Shown piece after piece: positions 8,800 to 18,317 of a DNA stretch of 64,000 nt (the first letter of the stretch is position 1; each line of letters starts with the position of its first letter). The position numbers were made by a program, and so were the translations under genes. The notes beneath the pieces were generated by a model. That model saw only the letters and a program-made list of their open reading frames with translations. It did no database searches and was not told the DNA's origin. This DNA comes from Saprospiraceae bacterium (GTDB lineage Bacteria; Bacteroidota; Bacteroidia; Chitinophagales; Saprospiraceae): positions 2,580,501 through 2,644,500 of the forward strand of contig JADJWV010000002.1 in the NCBI GenBank assembly GCA_016716185.1, read 5' to 3'.

Positions 8800-11406
8800 T
8801 TGCATAAAGTATTAAAATTTCTTGTCATTCATCTTTTTGGCTTGTGCTTGGCTGCCCAGCAGACAGACTCTGTGTCTCTGTTGCCATTAGCGTCTCCGAA
8901 AGACAGCCTGGTTCTGACCGGAGATAAACTATTTTTAGTTTCAGCCGACAGCATTGAAGAGCCCGTCGATTACGGGGCCAGCGACAAGGTTCGTTTCGAA
9001 TACGCTCAAAGAATCATCCACCTGTACGGTGAAGCCTACATCCGTTACCAATCGATGGAAATAAAAGCTGCATACATCCGCGTAGAATTGAATAGAAACA
9101 TGGCTATTGCGGAACCCTCTGCAGACTCAACGGGTTTTAAAACCGGCATACCCGAATTCAAAGAAGGAGATCAGAATTTTAAAGCCCAAAAGATCAGTTA
9201 CAATTTCGAATCCAAGAAAGGTCTGATCGAAGAAATTGTCACCAAAGAAGGAGATCTCTTTATTCATGGAGCCGAAACCAAATTTATCTCCAAATTGAGT
9301 AAAACCAGTGGAGGCGATGATATCATTTTCAATCAACACGCCATCATTACAACTTGTGATGCAGAACATCCACACTATGGTATTTACAGCAAAAAACAAA
9401 AAATCATTCCGGATAAAGTTGCTGTGGTAGGTCCATCACATGTACAAATACAAGGCATTCCAACCCCTCTATGGTTGCCTTTCGGATTTTTTCCGATTTC
9501 TAAAAAAGCAAGATCCGGTATTTTGTTTCCCAAGGAATATACCTATGATGATCGCGGGTTTGGTCTTACAAATATTGGATACTACCTGCCGGTCAGCGAT
9601 TACATGGACCTTAAAATATTGGGTGATATTTTTTTTAAAGGATCCTATAAGATTGGTGTCATCAGCAATTACAAAAAGAAATACAAGTACAGCGGTTCTG
9701 TCGATCTGCAATACGAAAACAGGATTCAGGAATTACCAGCATCTTACCTGACCAACATCAACAGACCCATCAGCCTTAAATGGTCGCACCGGCAGGAGGC
9801 AGGAGCACATCCTTATCAGAGTTTCGGTGGTAGTGTACATATTGAAACCAAAGGATTTTCAAAATTGCAATCTACCAATTACAATGCAGCTCTTCAAAAT
9901 GTACTTCGGTCGAGTCTCAATTACAACCTTCAGATTCCAAACAGTCCGTTTTCACTTTCTGCCGGTATGTCTCATTCCCAAAATTTAATATCGAAAATCG
10001 TCGATGTTACTTTACCTGAATTGAATTTTCAAATGAGAAGTATCAACCCGTTTCAAAAAAAGAACCGGATTGGCTCTACTGAAAAGTGGTACGACAGGAT
10101 TACCACGAATTATTCAGCTCAATTCCGAAATAGTGTAAATACGACCGATACGATCTTATTTACCGATAAAGTTTTTGACGACCTGAGATATGGATTCAGA
10201 CATGGACTGGATCTCAATGCAAATTTCAAAATATTAAAATATTTGAGCTTCAATCCCAGCATTTCCTACGATGAAGAACTTAGTTTTTTTCAGAACGAAA
10301 TACAATTAAAAGATACAGTTTTTCTTCCTGCCAACGCAGTAGATTCTGTATACGGTAAATTGGATACACTCAGAAAAAATACATTTGGATCATTCAGAAC
10401 GATAACGGCTTCGGCAGGGATAAGCACACAGGTTTTCGGCCAGATCTTGGCTTCCAAGGGTTGGTTCAGGGGCATCCGGCATCAACTTACACCTTCCATA
10501 AGTTTGAACTATTCGCCGGATTATCATAAATCTCCTTTCAATTATTATAAAACTTACAATACAGATTTACGGCCGGAAAAAAATACAGTGCGCGAATACA
10601 TCAAATTCACGGACAGTCCTTTCGGAGGATTCTCCGTACCAGGCGAAAATTTCAACATCTCTTTCAATCTATCCAATCGGATAGAACTTAAATATTACAA
10701 GAAGAAAGACAGCTCATTTCACAAAATTCCCATCATAGAAAATCTGAACATCAGTACCAATTACAATGTTTTTGCAGATTCATTCAATTTGAATCCCATC
10801 ATCGCCAGTGGCAGCAACCGGATTCTCAATGGAATGATCACCATCTATTACGGAATGTCGCTGGATCCCTATGGCAGGGATTTCATCGAGGGTCGCGAGA
10901 GAAGAAGTAAAGAATTTGCCATCCACCGGAATAATCATTTATTAATTCTTAGTTCTGCCTATATCAATACAACCTTCTCTTCGACTATAGGTCAATTTGT
11001 TTCACTGTTTAAAAAAACAGAAACAAGTACCAAAAACCAATCTTTGCCAAGTCTGGCTGAATTGTTTTACAATTTTAATCTGCAATACATCCTGAATTTC
11101 AGACACAGCAGATCTGATCAAGGTAAAGATCAAGTCGAAAGATCGGTACATAGTTTCAGTTTGCAGGGCAGTATTCCGCTCACCCGCAATTGGAGAATTA
11201 ATTTGTCAAATATTGCTTATGACTTCAATGCCAAAGGATTTCAATATCCTTCTTTAGGGCTTGAACGCGATTTGCATTGTTGGCTCATGCGGTTTGACTG
11301 GTCGCCACAATTTGGGTATTACACTTTTTTCATAGGCGTAAAACCGGGCAGCTTAGAATTTATCAGGATACCCAGCAATCAGGCCTTTACAGGAGCTTCA
11401 AGATAA
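8800..11406 (+). CDS. lptD: LPS assembly protein LptD-like (OstA)
   Basis: An 868-residue outer-membrane protein of the LptD/OstA family, which inserts lipopolysaccharide into the outer leaflet. Residues 1-19 form a signal peptide (FLVIHLFGLCLAAQ). Residues ~55-190 are the OstA jellyroll (VRFEYAQRIIHLYGEAYIRY, IKAAYIRVELNRNMAIAEP). The rest is a long beta-barrel rich in aromatic strands, including the typical PLWLPFGFFPISKKARSGILFP. The start is a TTG: no ATG is available in frame before the signal peptide, and a downstream start would remove it. Transcription is divergent from the amidase gene. The 296 bp downstream hold no gene. Confidence 0.88.
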   Translation: MHKVLKFLVIHLFGLCLAAQQTDSVSLLPLASPKDSLVLTGDKLFLVSADSIEEPVDYGASDKVRFEYAQRIIHLYGEAYIRYQSMEIKAAYIRVELNRNMAIAEPSADSTGFKTGIPEFKEGDQNFKAQKISYNFESKKGLIEEIVTKEGDLFIHGAETKFISKLSKTSGGDDIIFNQHAIITTCDAEHPHYGIYSKKQKIIPDKVAVVGPSHVQIQGIPTPLWLPFGFFPISKKARSGILFPKEYTYDDRGFGLTNIGYYLPVSDYMDLKILGDIFFKGSYKIGVISNYKKKYKYSGSVDLQYENRIQELPASYLTNINRPISLKWSHRQEAGAHPYQSFGGSVHIETKGFSKLQSTNYNAALQNVLRSSLNYNLQIPNSPFSLSAGMSHSQNLISKIVDVTLPELNFQMRSINPFQKKNRIGSTEKWYDRITTNYSAQFRNSVNTTDTILFTDKVFDDLRYGFRHGLDLNANFKILKYLSFNPSISYDEELSFFQNEIQLKDTVFLPANAVDSVYGKLDTLRKNTFGSFRTITASAGISTQVFGQILASKGWFRGIRHQLTPSISLNYSPDYHKSPFNYYKTYNTDLRPEKNTVREYIKFTDSPFGGFSVPGENFNISFNLSNRIELKYYKKKDSSFHKIPIIENLNISTNYNVFADSFNLNPIIASGSNRILNGMITIYYGMSLDPYGRDFIEGRERRSKEFAIHRNNHLLILSSAYINTTFSSTIGQFVSLFKKTETSTKNQSLPSLAELFYNFNLQYILNFRHSRSDQGKDQVERSVHSFSLQGSIPLTRNWRINLSNIAYDFNAKGFQYPSLGLERDLHCWLMRFDWSPQFGYYTFFIGVKPGSLEFIRIPSNQAFTGASR

Positions 11407-11702
11407 TGAAGTGGGTTATTTCATCGACCCCATTATTTCTCCACATGCCTTTATATTTTAAAAATATTTTTAATTGGATTTCCTTAAAATAACAAAAATA
11501 AATGTCATTTATGTCGAACTCCTACTAAATTTGAGAATTGCACACTTTGATGGAAATAAAGGATATCAACTTCAATTCATAATTTTCAATATTTCAAGTT
11601 CGAATAGCGATTCACCTTAATAAAGACCAATTTTTAAGGACTCCAAGAATAGGTTGTAAAGCTTATTTGCCTAAGAAAATAAAATATTGCTTAAACCGAT
11701 TT

Positions 11703-12179
11703 TTAGAAAAATTCACGCGCCGCGGTAAAAAGCATTGCAAGACAAAGCACCATTTTGAGTAAACTTCCAAAAACAAAACCTGCGAATGCTCCAAAGGAAG
11801 CTTTCATTGCTTGAGACCCTGGTTTTCCACTTAACAATTCACCAATCAGTCCCCCTATAAAAGTTCCCAACAGCAGTCCGATTATTCCTCCGGCCATGCC
11901 TATAATCATCCCCAGGATTCCTCCCACAACTCCAAGTTTAGTTCCACCAAATTTTTTTTGGCCTAAAACCGGAATGATGGTATCCAGAATGGTAATGAGC
12001 AAAGTAAGTATGCCAAAAGTCCACAAATATTCAGAGCTGAATTCTATTTTTCGGCTCCAATGGATTAAAAACAAACCCAATAAGCTGAGAGGTGGTCCGG
12101 GTAGTGGCAATATCGAACCTGCAAGACCAGCCAGCAAAGCAAAAAAACCAGATAAAATAAGGATGGTATCAAGGATCAT
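11703..12179 (-). CDS. DUF456 family membrane protein
   Basis: A small integral membrane protein rich in glycine zippers. The DUF456 signature is clear (MILDTILILSGFFALLAG, GSILPLPGPPLSLLGL, GGILGMIIGMAGGIIGLLLG), and ends in a final helix near the C-terminus. Function is unknown. An in-frame ATG exists at 12239, but the extra 20 residues are not part of the family. The internal ATG at 12179 gives the usual M-I/L-D start and is preferred. It follows the TerB-like gene by about 100 bp on the same strand. Confidence 0.82.
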   Translation of the reverse strand: MILDTILILSGFFALLAGLAGSILPLPGPPLSLLGLFLIHWSRKIEFSSEYLWTFGILTLLITILDTIIPVLGQKKFGGTKLGVVGGILGMIIGMAGGIIGLLLGTFIGGLIGELLSGKPGSQAMKASFGAFAGFVFGSLLKMVLCLAMLFTAAREFF

Positions 12180-12280
12180 TGCAATTATATTAAGGAAGAC
12201 AAATAAACTTCCAATATAATGAGTTGGATGCACTGCCAAACTTCAATTCGACCGGATTCATGGAAATTCCGATGAATGCA

Positions 12281-12676
12281 TTACCATTTCCGGAGAAAAT
12301 TTTCCAGGTCGTGTAATATGTTTTCCTCCAGATGGTTTACTTTCCTGTAAACACCGGCCAATTCTCTGCACGTATGCATGATCCTCTTTTTTACATCTTC
12401 ATCGAATAAAGACTTGTGTTCAAGAGCGTAATCTTTGAATTCGGTATATGCATCTTTGTAAGAGAATTGATTCTCATCCAGCCATTCAAAAACGGCCTCT
12501 ATTTCAAATGAAAGATCCGTGTTGAACTCATCCACACCTTCGTCCAGTGATTTCCAAATGCGCAAAACTTCTTCATGCAGCTTTTCGAGTTCTTGCTTTT
12601 CGACATTACCATCGGCATCTGCGACCGCATAAAATAAATACGCAAGTTTTTGGTAAAATGTTTCTGATCGGTTCAT
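12281..12676 (-). CDS. TerB-like helical protein, function unknown
   Basis: 131 residues, acidic and all-helical, without signal peptide. The stretch LAYLFYAVADADGNVEKQE resembles the acidic EF-like start of TerB/DjlA-type domains (Y-A-V-A-x-A-D-G-x-V-x-x-x-E). WLDENQFSYKDAYTEF and KRIMHTCRELAGVYRKVN look like its later helices. TerB domains are found in stress and surface-associated systems, but no specific role can be assigned. The 104-bp gap to the macro-domain terminator makes it an independent unit, perhaps with the DUF456 gene. Confidence 0.65.
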   Translation of the reverse strand: MNRSETFYQKLAYLFYAVADADGNVEKQELEKLHEEVLRIWKSLDEGVDEFNTDLSFEIEAVFEWLDENQFSYKDAYTEFKDYALEHKSLFDEDVKKRIMHTCRELAGVYRKVNHLEENILHDLENFLRKW

Positions 12677-12742
12677 ATGATTTGGATTCTTTTACAATGT
12701 ACGATGACATTTTTATTTGATAAAATCTATTTCGGTTCAACT

Positions 12743-12777
12743 AAAAAAAAATGGAGGAGAACAGTTTCCCCTCCATT
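12743..12777 (-). terminator. Intrinsic terminator downstream of the macro-domain gene
   Basis: The inverted repeat AATGGAGG (12750-12757) / CCTCCATT (12770-12777) is followed on the minus strand by a run of eight to nine T (A-run on the plus strand, 12743-12751). It is placed 34 bp after the stop of the macro-domain gene. Confidence 0.85.
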
Positions 12778-12810
12778 GAACACAATATCAGCCTTTAATA
12801 AGTAATACTA

Positions 12811-13296
12811 TCAATCCTCCGAACCTGCCACCCCTTTCTTGAATACTTTATAAACGTAAACGGGTATAGGCATGGGCTCAAGATATTCTTCAATCAGACT
12901 TCTGACCTCTTCCCAATCCAATCCACCGACCCCTGTTGCAATTTTTGGAATTGCCAGACTCTGAATATTTTCCTTCTCTATTTCTTTCACCAGGTTTTTA
13001 AAGCAATGGCGCACATTTATAGTAGAAGCCTTTCCCGGATGACCTGTATTTCCCTGAGCAGCTTCCTGAGTCAATAAATTGAAAATTTTATGCTTATCTG
13101 CACTCCTCCATAACCATATGTCTCCTGATTTGGGATGAAAGGTTTGACAATAATGCCTGAAATCTTTATACATCGATGGAAAGTTCTCCCTCAAACTTAA
13201 GGCCAGCCCACTGTCAAAATGATCCATGGGTGCTACACCATGAGCCATAGCTTCGGCTTTGCTCAACAATATATCTCCTTCAACGTATTTTATCAT
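12811..13296 (-). CDS. Macro-domain (ADP-ribose-binding) protein
   Basis: A stand-alone macro domain of about 161 residues from the preferred ATG at 13296 (MIKYVEGDILLSKAEAMAHG). It shows the family landmarks: the N-terminal GDI strand, the AMAHGVAPM segment where the usual N-x-G of the ribose site would be, IFNLLTQEA, and the loop KIATGVGGLDWEEV that binds the diphosphate. Macro proteins of this type bind or hydrolyse ADP-ribose derivatives. The exact substrate cannot be read from the sequence. A longer ORF to 13317 adds seven residues outside the fold. A pair of 14-bp direct repeats lies 50-85 bp upstream, and an intrinsic terminator follows the gene. Confidence 0.82.
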   Translation of the reverse strand: MIKYVEGDILLSKAEAMAHGVAPMDHFDSGLALSLRENFPSMYKDFRHYCQTFHPKSGDIWLWRSADKHKIFNLLTQEAAQGNTGHPGKASTINVRHCFKNLVKEIEKENIQSLAIPKIATGVGGLDWEEVRSLIEEYLEPMPIPVYVYKVFKKGVAGSED

Positions 13297-13317
13297 AAGA
13301 TTCAAATAATATCGCAA

Positions 13318-13634
13318 GATTTGTTTTTTTATATTTTGCTATAGATGACATTGGTCATTTGCGATGTTGATATTGGTCATTAAAAATCAATTCCCCCAAA
13401 AAACCGGTGCAATTACTGAATTATTCGCCAGAAAACCGTATAGAAAGAAGCTCTTGAATAAATAAGAATTACAAAAAAACCTCAACTTTTTTCGTGCTCA
13501 CCAGTTGAAATATTTTGAATTCAGGATAATGACCATTCAAACGGTTTTATCTCAAATTGAAACATGCGTTTCTAAATCCGGAATCGTCTAAACCGGATAT
13601 ACGGATTAAGGGAATATACTTCGGCTGCTTCTGA
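13318..13634. other. Noncoding region between murB and the macro-domain gene
   Basis: No gene seen. It contains the two direct repeats described separately (13346-13359 and 13368-13381). The remainder is AT-rich with no hairpin followed by a T-run. Confidence 0.6.
13346..13381. repeat. Phased 14-bp direct repeat, possible operator
   Basis: TGACATTGGTCATT (13346-13359) and TGATATTGGTCATT (13368-13381) match at 13 of 14 bases and are 22 bp apart start to start, about two helical turns. They lie 50-85 bp upstream of the macro-domain start, where a regulator could bind. No known motif is assigned. Confidence 0.5.
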
Positions 13635-14621
13635 TTACCAGATATTTACTTCCGTTTCGAGTTGGACACCAAAAGTATCGTACACTGAACGGGCAACATG
13701 TATTGAAAAATCGTAAATTTCTTGTCCGCTTGCATTTCCATAGTTGACTATCACGAGTGCCTGTTTCTCATAACAACCCACATGGCCCATTTTTTTTCCC
13801 TTCCAACCACAATATTCGATCATCCAACCGGTTGCCAATTTGTAGCGACCGTCTGGCATGGGGAATGCCTGTATGGACGGAAACTGTTTTTTCAAATCAA
13901 GGAATTTTCCTTCAGTGACCGTTGAGTTTTTAAAAAAACTTCCCGCATTTCCAAGTTTTCCGGGATCGGGTAATTTGCTTTTCCGGATCTCAATCACTGC
14001 TTCACTGACTTGACGAATGGTTGGATCCTCTATGTTTTTTTGCCTGAGGACTTCTTTGATAGCGCCATATTCCAAATGGAGTTTATGCATCTTATTCAAC
14101 CTGAGCACAACATGGCTGATCGCAAATTTATTCTTTAAACTGCTTTTAAATATGCTGTTCCTATAATCCAACTGACAATCCTCCCGATTCAATTTAAGCG
14201 CAATCCTCTTTTCAAAATTATAGCCTTCTATCCATTCCAAAACATCTTTAATTTCAACACCATACGCCCCGATATTCTGAACCGGTGCAGCTCCAACCGT
14301 TCCGGGAATCAGGCTTAGGTTTTCCAGTCCGCCGTAACCTTGTTCAATGGACCACATGACCATTTCGTGCCAATTCAAACCTGCACCAAACCGAATTAAA
14401 ATATCATCACTGGTTTCATCCAGGATTTCAATGTCAGCGATCTCTATCTTTAAAACCGGATCATCCATATTCTTTGTCAATAAAATATTCGTTCCCCCTC
14501 CCAATATCCTGGGCAAACTTTCAGCATCATATGATTGCAATTCCTCTCTTGAACGAATAGGTATCAATTGATGAGCCTGGACATCAATTCCAAAACTGTT
14601 GTATAATTTAAGCGAGGTCAT
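13635..14621 (-). CDS. murB: UDP-N-acetylenolpyruvoylglucosamine reductase MurB
   Basis: A 328-residue FAD enzyme that reduces UDP-GlcNAc-enolpyruvate to UDP-MurNAc with NADPH, the last step before the Mur ligases. FAD-binding motifs are visible: ILGGGTNILLTKN near residue 40 and LSLIPGTVGAAPVQNIGAYG near residue 103. The active-site region GNAGSFFKN carries the catalytic Ser. The C-terminal part (GWMIEYCGWKGKKMGHVG...QALVIVNYGNASG) is the E. coli-like type I form, including the YRNSIFK segment (type II enzymes lack the corresponding Tyr loop). It lies outside the dcw cluster, 4 kb beyond ftsZ. Confidence 0.95.
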   Translation of the reverse strand: MTSLKLYNSFGIDVQAHQLIPIRSREELQSYDAESLPRILGGGTNILLTKNMDDPVLKIEIADIEILDETSDDILIRFGAGLNWHEMVMWSIEQGYGGLENLSLIPGTVGAAPVQNIGAYGVEIKDVLEWIEGYNFEKRIALKLNREDCQLDYRNSIFKSSLKNKFAISHVVLRLNKMHKLHLEYGAIKEVLRQKNIEDPTIRQVSEAVIEIRKSKLPDPGKLGNAGSFFKNSTVTEGKFLDLKKQFPSIQAFPMPDGRYKLATGWMIEYCGWKGKKMGHVGCYEKQALVIVNYGNASGQEIYDFSIHVARSVYDTFGVQLETEVNIW

Positions 14622-14703
14622 TTAGTGAAGACTCCAATTGTTTAAAGAGGTAAGATCGGAATTAATTTTTATTATCGATTTTTTTATACCCAAGAAATGA
14701 GAA

Positions 14704-16482
14704 TTACATGTCCGCAGGTTCCAATTGCAATTCCACTAAATTCTTGTAGGTTCCTTTCTCTATGGTTAGTAATTCTTCATGGGTTCCCGATTCTACGATT
14801 CTGCCTTTGTTTAAAACATAAATACAATCTGCCTCGCGTATGGTTGAAAGCCGATGTGCGATGATCAATGAAGTTCTGTTATTCATAAGTTGGTCAAGCG
14901 CTTCCTTTACTAGTTTTTCACTTTCGGCATCAAGGGATGACGTCGCCTCGTCCAATATCAGTATGGATGGATTTTTGAGCAATGCCCTGGCTATGGCAAT
15001 TCGTTGTCGTTGGCCACCACTCAATTTTATCCCTCTTTCTCCGACGATGGTCTCAAACTTTTCCGGAAACGCTTCAATAAAATCGAGCGCATGCGATTTT
15101 CGGGCTGCATCCATAATCTCCTCGTCACTTGCTTCGGGTTTTCCGTAGCGTATATTTTCCTTTATCGTGCCTCCAAAAAGCAGAATTTCCTGAGGAACGA
15201 TAGCCATGTTCCGTCTGTATTCAGTGAGGTCATAATTTTCAACGTTTGCGCCATCCACTTCAATGACACCATTTGCAGGATTATAGAATCGCATCAACAA
15301 TTGAACAATTGTCGACTTTCCAGCACCGCTTGCACCTACAAAAGCAATACGTTTACCATGTGGAACTTCGAAAGAAATATTTTTAAGAACTTCTACCTCC
15401 TTTCGTGAAGGATATGAAAAAGATACATCCCGAAAAGCCAGTTGGCCGGCAAATCTAACTGGAGTTCTCTTCTCTTTTTGCAATTCAATTTCTTGTCCTC
15501 GATCTAATATTTCCTGAATGCGTTCCGTAGCTCCCATGGATCCAGCCAGAGCTGTGTATAAATTCCCCAAACCTGCGATGGCTCCGCCAATAAATCCTGT
15601 ATAAATGATAAATGAAAAAAGGTCTCCGATTTGCATTTCTCCCTGCTCTACCAAAATTGCTCCACGCCACAGAATAAAAAATAGTCCGCCAAACAAAACC
15701 GTAATGATGAATATAAAAAACAAGCCTCTTTTTTTGGCATATTGCATCGATAATTCGAGCATATTTCCTATGGAATCTGAAAATCGCCGGATCTCAAAAT
15801 CCTCATTTGTAAATGCTTTTACATTTTGGAAAGACTGCAGGCTCTCTTCGACAATGATATTGGTTGCTGCCAACCCATCTTGCCTGGCACGGGATAAGGA
15901 TCTGATGTAGCGTCCGAAAAAAATACTGGCAACCACGATAACAGGGAATGTGAGTAACATCGTTAATGCCAGATGGGGAGTCATCCACGCAATAATTGCG
16001 ACGCCCCCAATTAATACTACGAGTTGCCTGATCAGTTCGGCAAGGGTTATTGAAAAACTGGATTGTAGTTGTTCGACATCAGCTGTCATTCTGCTGGTGA
16101 GCTCTCCGATGCGATGACTTTCGAAATAAGCCAATTCCTGGGTGATGATTTTTTCATAGAGGGCTTTTCTCAAATCTGCCATACCGTATTCACTTACATA
16201 TGCAAAAAACGTCGTGCGGTAATAAGATAAGATTCCTTGAATCAGCAATATCAATAAAAATATCAGACCGAATTGGGGCAACGTAAGATTCCATTTTCCT
16301 TTACCTATGGCTGTGTTAGCCATTTCACCGGCAGCCGCTGGAAATATCATGAAAAGACTACTTCCAATAACCAGAAAGACCATACCCCAGATAAAATACC
16401 ATTTATATGGTTTGATGAACCTGAAAATACGATAGGAACTCCATAATGATTTTTTAGTAATTGCTGGTTTCTTTGGTTCCAT
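14704..16482 (-). CDS. MsbA-like ABC exporter (fused permease and ATPase)
   Basis: A 592-residue half-transporter working as a homodimer. Residues ~20-330 hold six membrane helices of the type 1 exporter fold. Residues ~345-585 form the nucleotide-binding domain with Walker A GASGAGKST, signature LSGGQRQR, Walker B SILILDEATSSLD and the switch His in IIAHRLSTI. This family includes lipid A flippase MsbA and multidrug exporters. The neighbouring envelope genes favour a lipid role, but the substrate is not determined. The gene ends 82 bp before murB on the same strand. Confidence 0.9.
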   Translation of the reverse strand: MEPKKPAITKKSLWSSYRIFRFIKPYKWYFIWGMVFLVIGSSLFMIFPAAAGEMANTAIGKGKWNLTLPQFGLIFLLILLIQGILSYYRTTFFAYVSEYGMADLRKALYEKIITQELAYFESHRIGELTSRMTADVEQLQSSFSITLAELIRQLVVLIGGVAIIAWMTPHLALTMLLTFPVIVVASIFFGRYIRSLSRARQDGLAATNIIVEESLQSFQNVKAFTNEDFEIRRFSDSIGNMLELSMQYAKKRGLFFIFIITVLFGGLFFILWRGAILVEQGEMQIGDLFSFIIYTGFIGGAIAGLGNLYTALAGSMGATERIQEILDRGQEIELQKEKRTPVRFAGQLAFRDVSFSYPSRKEVEVLKNISFEVPHGKRIAFVGASGAGKSTIVQLLMRFYNPANGVIEVDGANVENYDLTEYRRNMAIVPQEILLFGGTIKENIRYGKPEASDEEIMDAARKSHALDFIEAFPEKFETIVGERGIKLSGGQRQRIAIARALLKNPSILILDEATSSLDAESEKLVKEALDQLMNNRTSLIIAHRLSTIREADCIYVLNKGRIVESGTHEELLTIEKGTYKNLVELQLEPADM

Positions 16483-16590
16483 AGAGCATTAAAACAAGAA
16501 AACTCCGATGTAGTTTAATCTACTCAAATCTCACCTGGTAAATTCAAATCATTCTTAGCCGGGGTGAATGCCATATTTTGCCTGATATTC

Positions 16591-16635
16591 CAAAAAAAAA
16601 ATTGGTGTACTGCGTTCATCTGCAATACACCAATT
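16591..16635 (-). terminator. Intrinsic terminator of the PKD-repeat gene
   Basis: The 10-bp inverted repeat AATTGGTGTA (16600-16609) / TACACCAATT (16626-16635) is followed on the minus strand by a T-run (A-run at 16592-16601). It lies 50 bp after the stop of the PKD gene. Confidence 0.85.
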
Positions 16636-16685
16636 TATAATTTTAAACTTTTGGATCTATTCCTATCTTAATTTCAAAAGGAGGC

Positions 16686-18317
16686 TTAAAGTTTCTGGAA
16701 TAAAGCCTTGGATACAACCTGATTTTCATGGTATAAATAAACGATATAAGTACCCGATTTCAGGTTGACTAACGACATGGGAACTTTGTTATCTCCGGTT
16801 TCAAGAGCAACCCTTGATTTTAGTAAACTGACCCCTGTTACGTCTGAGACTACGAGTGTGACCTCTGCTTTATCGCTGCTTTTAATAGAAACAATAACAT
16901 CATCCACAGCTGGGTTCGGACTGACATCGTATATCACAATGTCAAACTTATTTCCAATCCTTCCGCCCACAGTGATCTTTTTTGATACCTTACATTCAAC
17001 GCCATTGATTACATAATACAAAGTAACTACGTAGGTTCCAGCTTTTGCATAGGTATGCTTTACTGAAAAATCAGAAGAAGTATTTCCATCGCCCAAATCC
17101 CAGTAAAATTTATCTGGAGCGGCATTAAAACCGGCTTCAAGCTTTATGGTAAGTTGATCAACTGAAAATTTAAAATCGTAATTGCAGGGAGAATTTGGAT
17201 CGGTACGTCCACCAACTTTGACTTCTTTGGTTACCTGGCAAAGTTTGCCATCGATCACAACGTAGAAAGTGACTTTGTAAACACCAGCCTTTGCATAAGT
17301 ATGACTGGTCTCCGCATCTGTACTGCCTGTGCCGTCGCCAAAATCCCACTTGATCCGCTCTGCAGTTTTTCCTTTGAGGTCTGCCCTGAATTTTGCCGAA
17401 AGTTGATCAGTGGCAAATGCAAAGTCAATACCTGCACAAGGATCGGCATTGGTACCACGACCAACATGAATCCAAGTGGTGAGAATGACCGTGCAAAATT
17501 CACCTGTGATTTTTGTAGTCACTTTATATTTACCTTCCTTGGCATAAACATGCCTGACTTCAACACCGGTACCGGTGGTTCCATCTCCAAAATCCCAACT
17601 GACTTCCTTAATAGGAAATCCGGCAGTGGCTTTAAAATTATATCCATTGCCCGCAGAAGTATTTAAAGTTGCAGAACTGATATTTACTTTTCCGCAACAT
17701 TCATTGTTCCAACTTGTCGGAGGTGGGGGTGTAGAATCCTTTACTTCAATTTTAAAAGTGTAAAGTTTTTTGCAGGTGCCGTTGGTAATGATCAGGTTGA
17801 CTACATATACACCAGGAGCATTGTACTGATGTCTGACATCTTTACCCGATCCGCTGGTACCATCGCCAAATTCCCAAAAGTATTCTACGCGTTCTGTGGC
17901 CGCACTGGCGTGGAATTCAACCCAACCGTCCTGATGAACTGCGAAATCAAATTTTCCATCACAGGGATCTCCTGCCGGATCAGATTTGGCACAGATCACA
18001 AAATCCAATTGGTATTTTCCTTCCTGGCCGGGTGCTTTTTGAACTTGCGGCGCTACCTGGCAAGGATCCGAAACATTTACTAAATAAGCAGCCACATTTG
18101 GGTTCAATTTAAATTCATGAACATAAAAACCATCCGCATTGGTTTGGAGACGAACACCGGCTGCATTTGTCGCGGGACTCGTTAGAATTGTAACAGGCCA
18201 GTCGGCAACAGGCTTTTTATCCGTATTATATACGTAGCCAAAAATTTTCACAGATTGTGCATCCAAACTAAATATGGAAAGGAAGAGTGCAGCAATCAAG
18301 ATTAAAGAATGTCGCAT
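16686..18317 (-). CDS. Four-PKD-domain secreted protein with T9SS sorting domain
   Basis: A 543-residue surface or secreted protein. Residues 1-20 are a signal peptide ending LDAQ. Residues ~22-110 form a carboxypeptidase-regulatory-like beta domain (VKIFGYVYNTDKKPVADWPVTI). Four PKD domains follow at about 120-195, 208-285, 293-372 and 378-452, each with the hallmark W-D/E-F/L-GDG (WEFGDGTSGSG, WDFGDGTTGTG, WDFGDGTGSTD, WDLGDGNTSSD) and H-x-Y-A-x-x-G-x-Y. The end (YDVSPNPAVDDV...SGTYIVYLY) is a type A T9SS sorting domain. The repeats are diverged rather than recently duplicated. No enzyme domain is seen, so the role is probably structural or adhesive. An intrinsic terminator follows. Confidence 0.87.
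   Translation of the reverse strand: MRHSLILIAALFLSIFSLDAQSVKIFGYVYNTDKKPVADWPVTILTSPATNAAGVRLQTNADGFYVHEFKLNPNVAAYLVNVSDPCQVAPQVQKAPGQEGKYQLDFVICAKSDPAGDPCDGKFDFAVHQDGWVEFHASAATERVEYFWEFGDGTSGSGKDVRHQYNAPGVYVVNLIITNGTCKKLYTFKIEVKDSTPPPPTSWNNECCGKVNISSATLNTSAGNGYNFKATAGFPIKEVSWDFGDGTTGTGVEVRHVYAKEGKYKVTTKITGEFCTVILTTWIHVGRGTNADPCAGIDFAFATDQLSAKFRADLKGKTAERIKWDFGDGTGSTDAETSHTYAKAGVYKVTFYVVIDGKLCQVTKEVKVGGRTDPNSPCNYDFKFSVDQLTIKLEAGFNAAPDKFYWDLGDGNTSSDFSVKHTYAKAGTYVVTLYYVINGVECKVSKKITVGGRIGNKFDIVIYDVSPNPAVDDVIVSIKSSDKAEVTLVVSDVTGVSLLKSRVALETGDNKVPMSLVNLKSGTYIVYLYHENQVVSKALFQKL

Noticed and set aside
11403..11437. Inverted repeat ATAATG...GGGT/ACCC...CATTAT after lptD
   Set aside because: It has a four-base internal loop and no T-run, too weak to call an lptD terminator.
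12811..13296. Toxin-antitoxin or phage-defence role for the macro-domain protein
   Set aside because: No ADP-ribosyltransferase toxin or other defence gene is adjacent; neighbours are murB and a TerB-like gene.
15004..15408. 134-codon plus-strand ORF in the ABC exporter gene
   Set aside because: It overlaps the ATPase motifs on the other strand and has no independent support.
16686..18317. Recent tandem duplication of PKD repeats
   Set aside because: The four repeats share hallmarks but differ widely in sequence, so this is an old repeat family, not a recent expansion.
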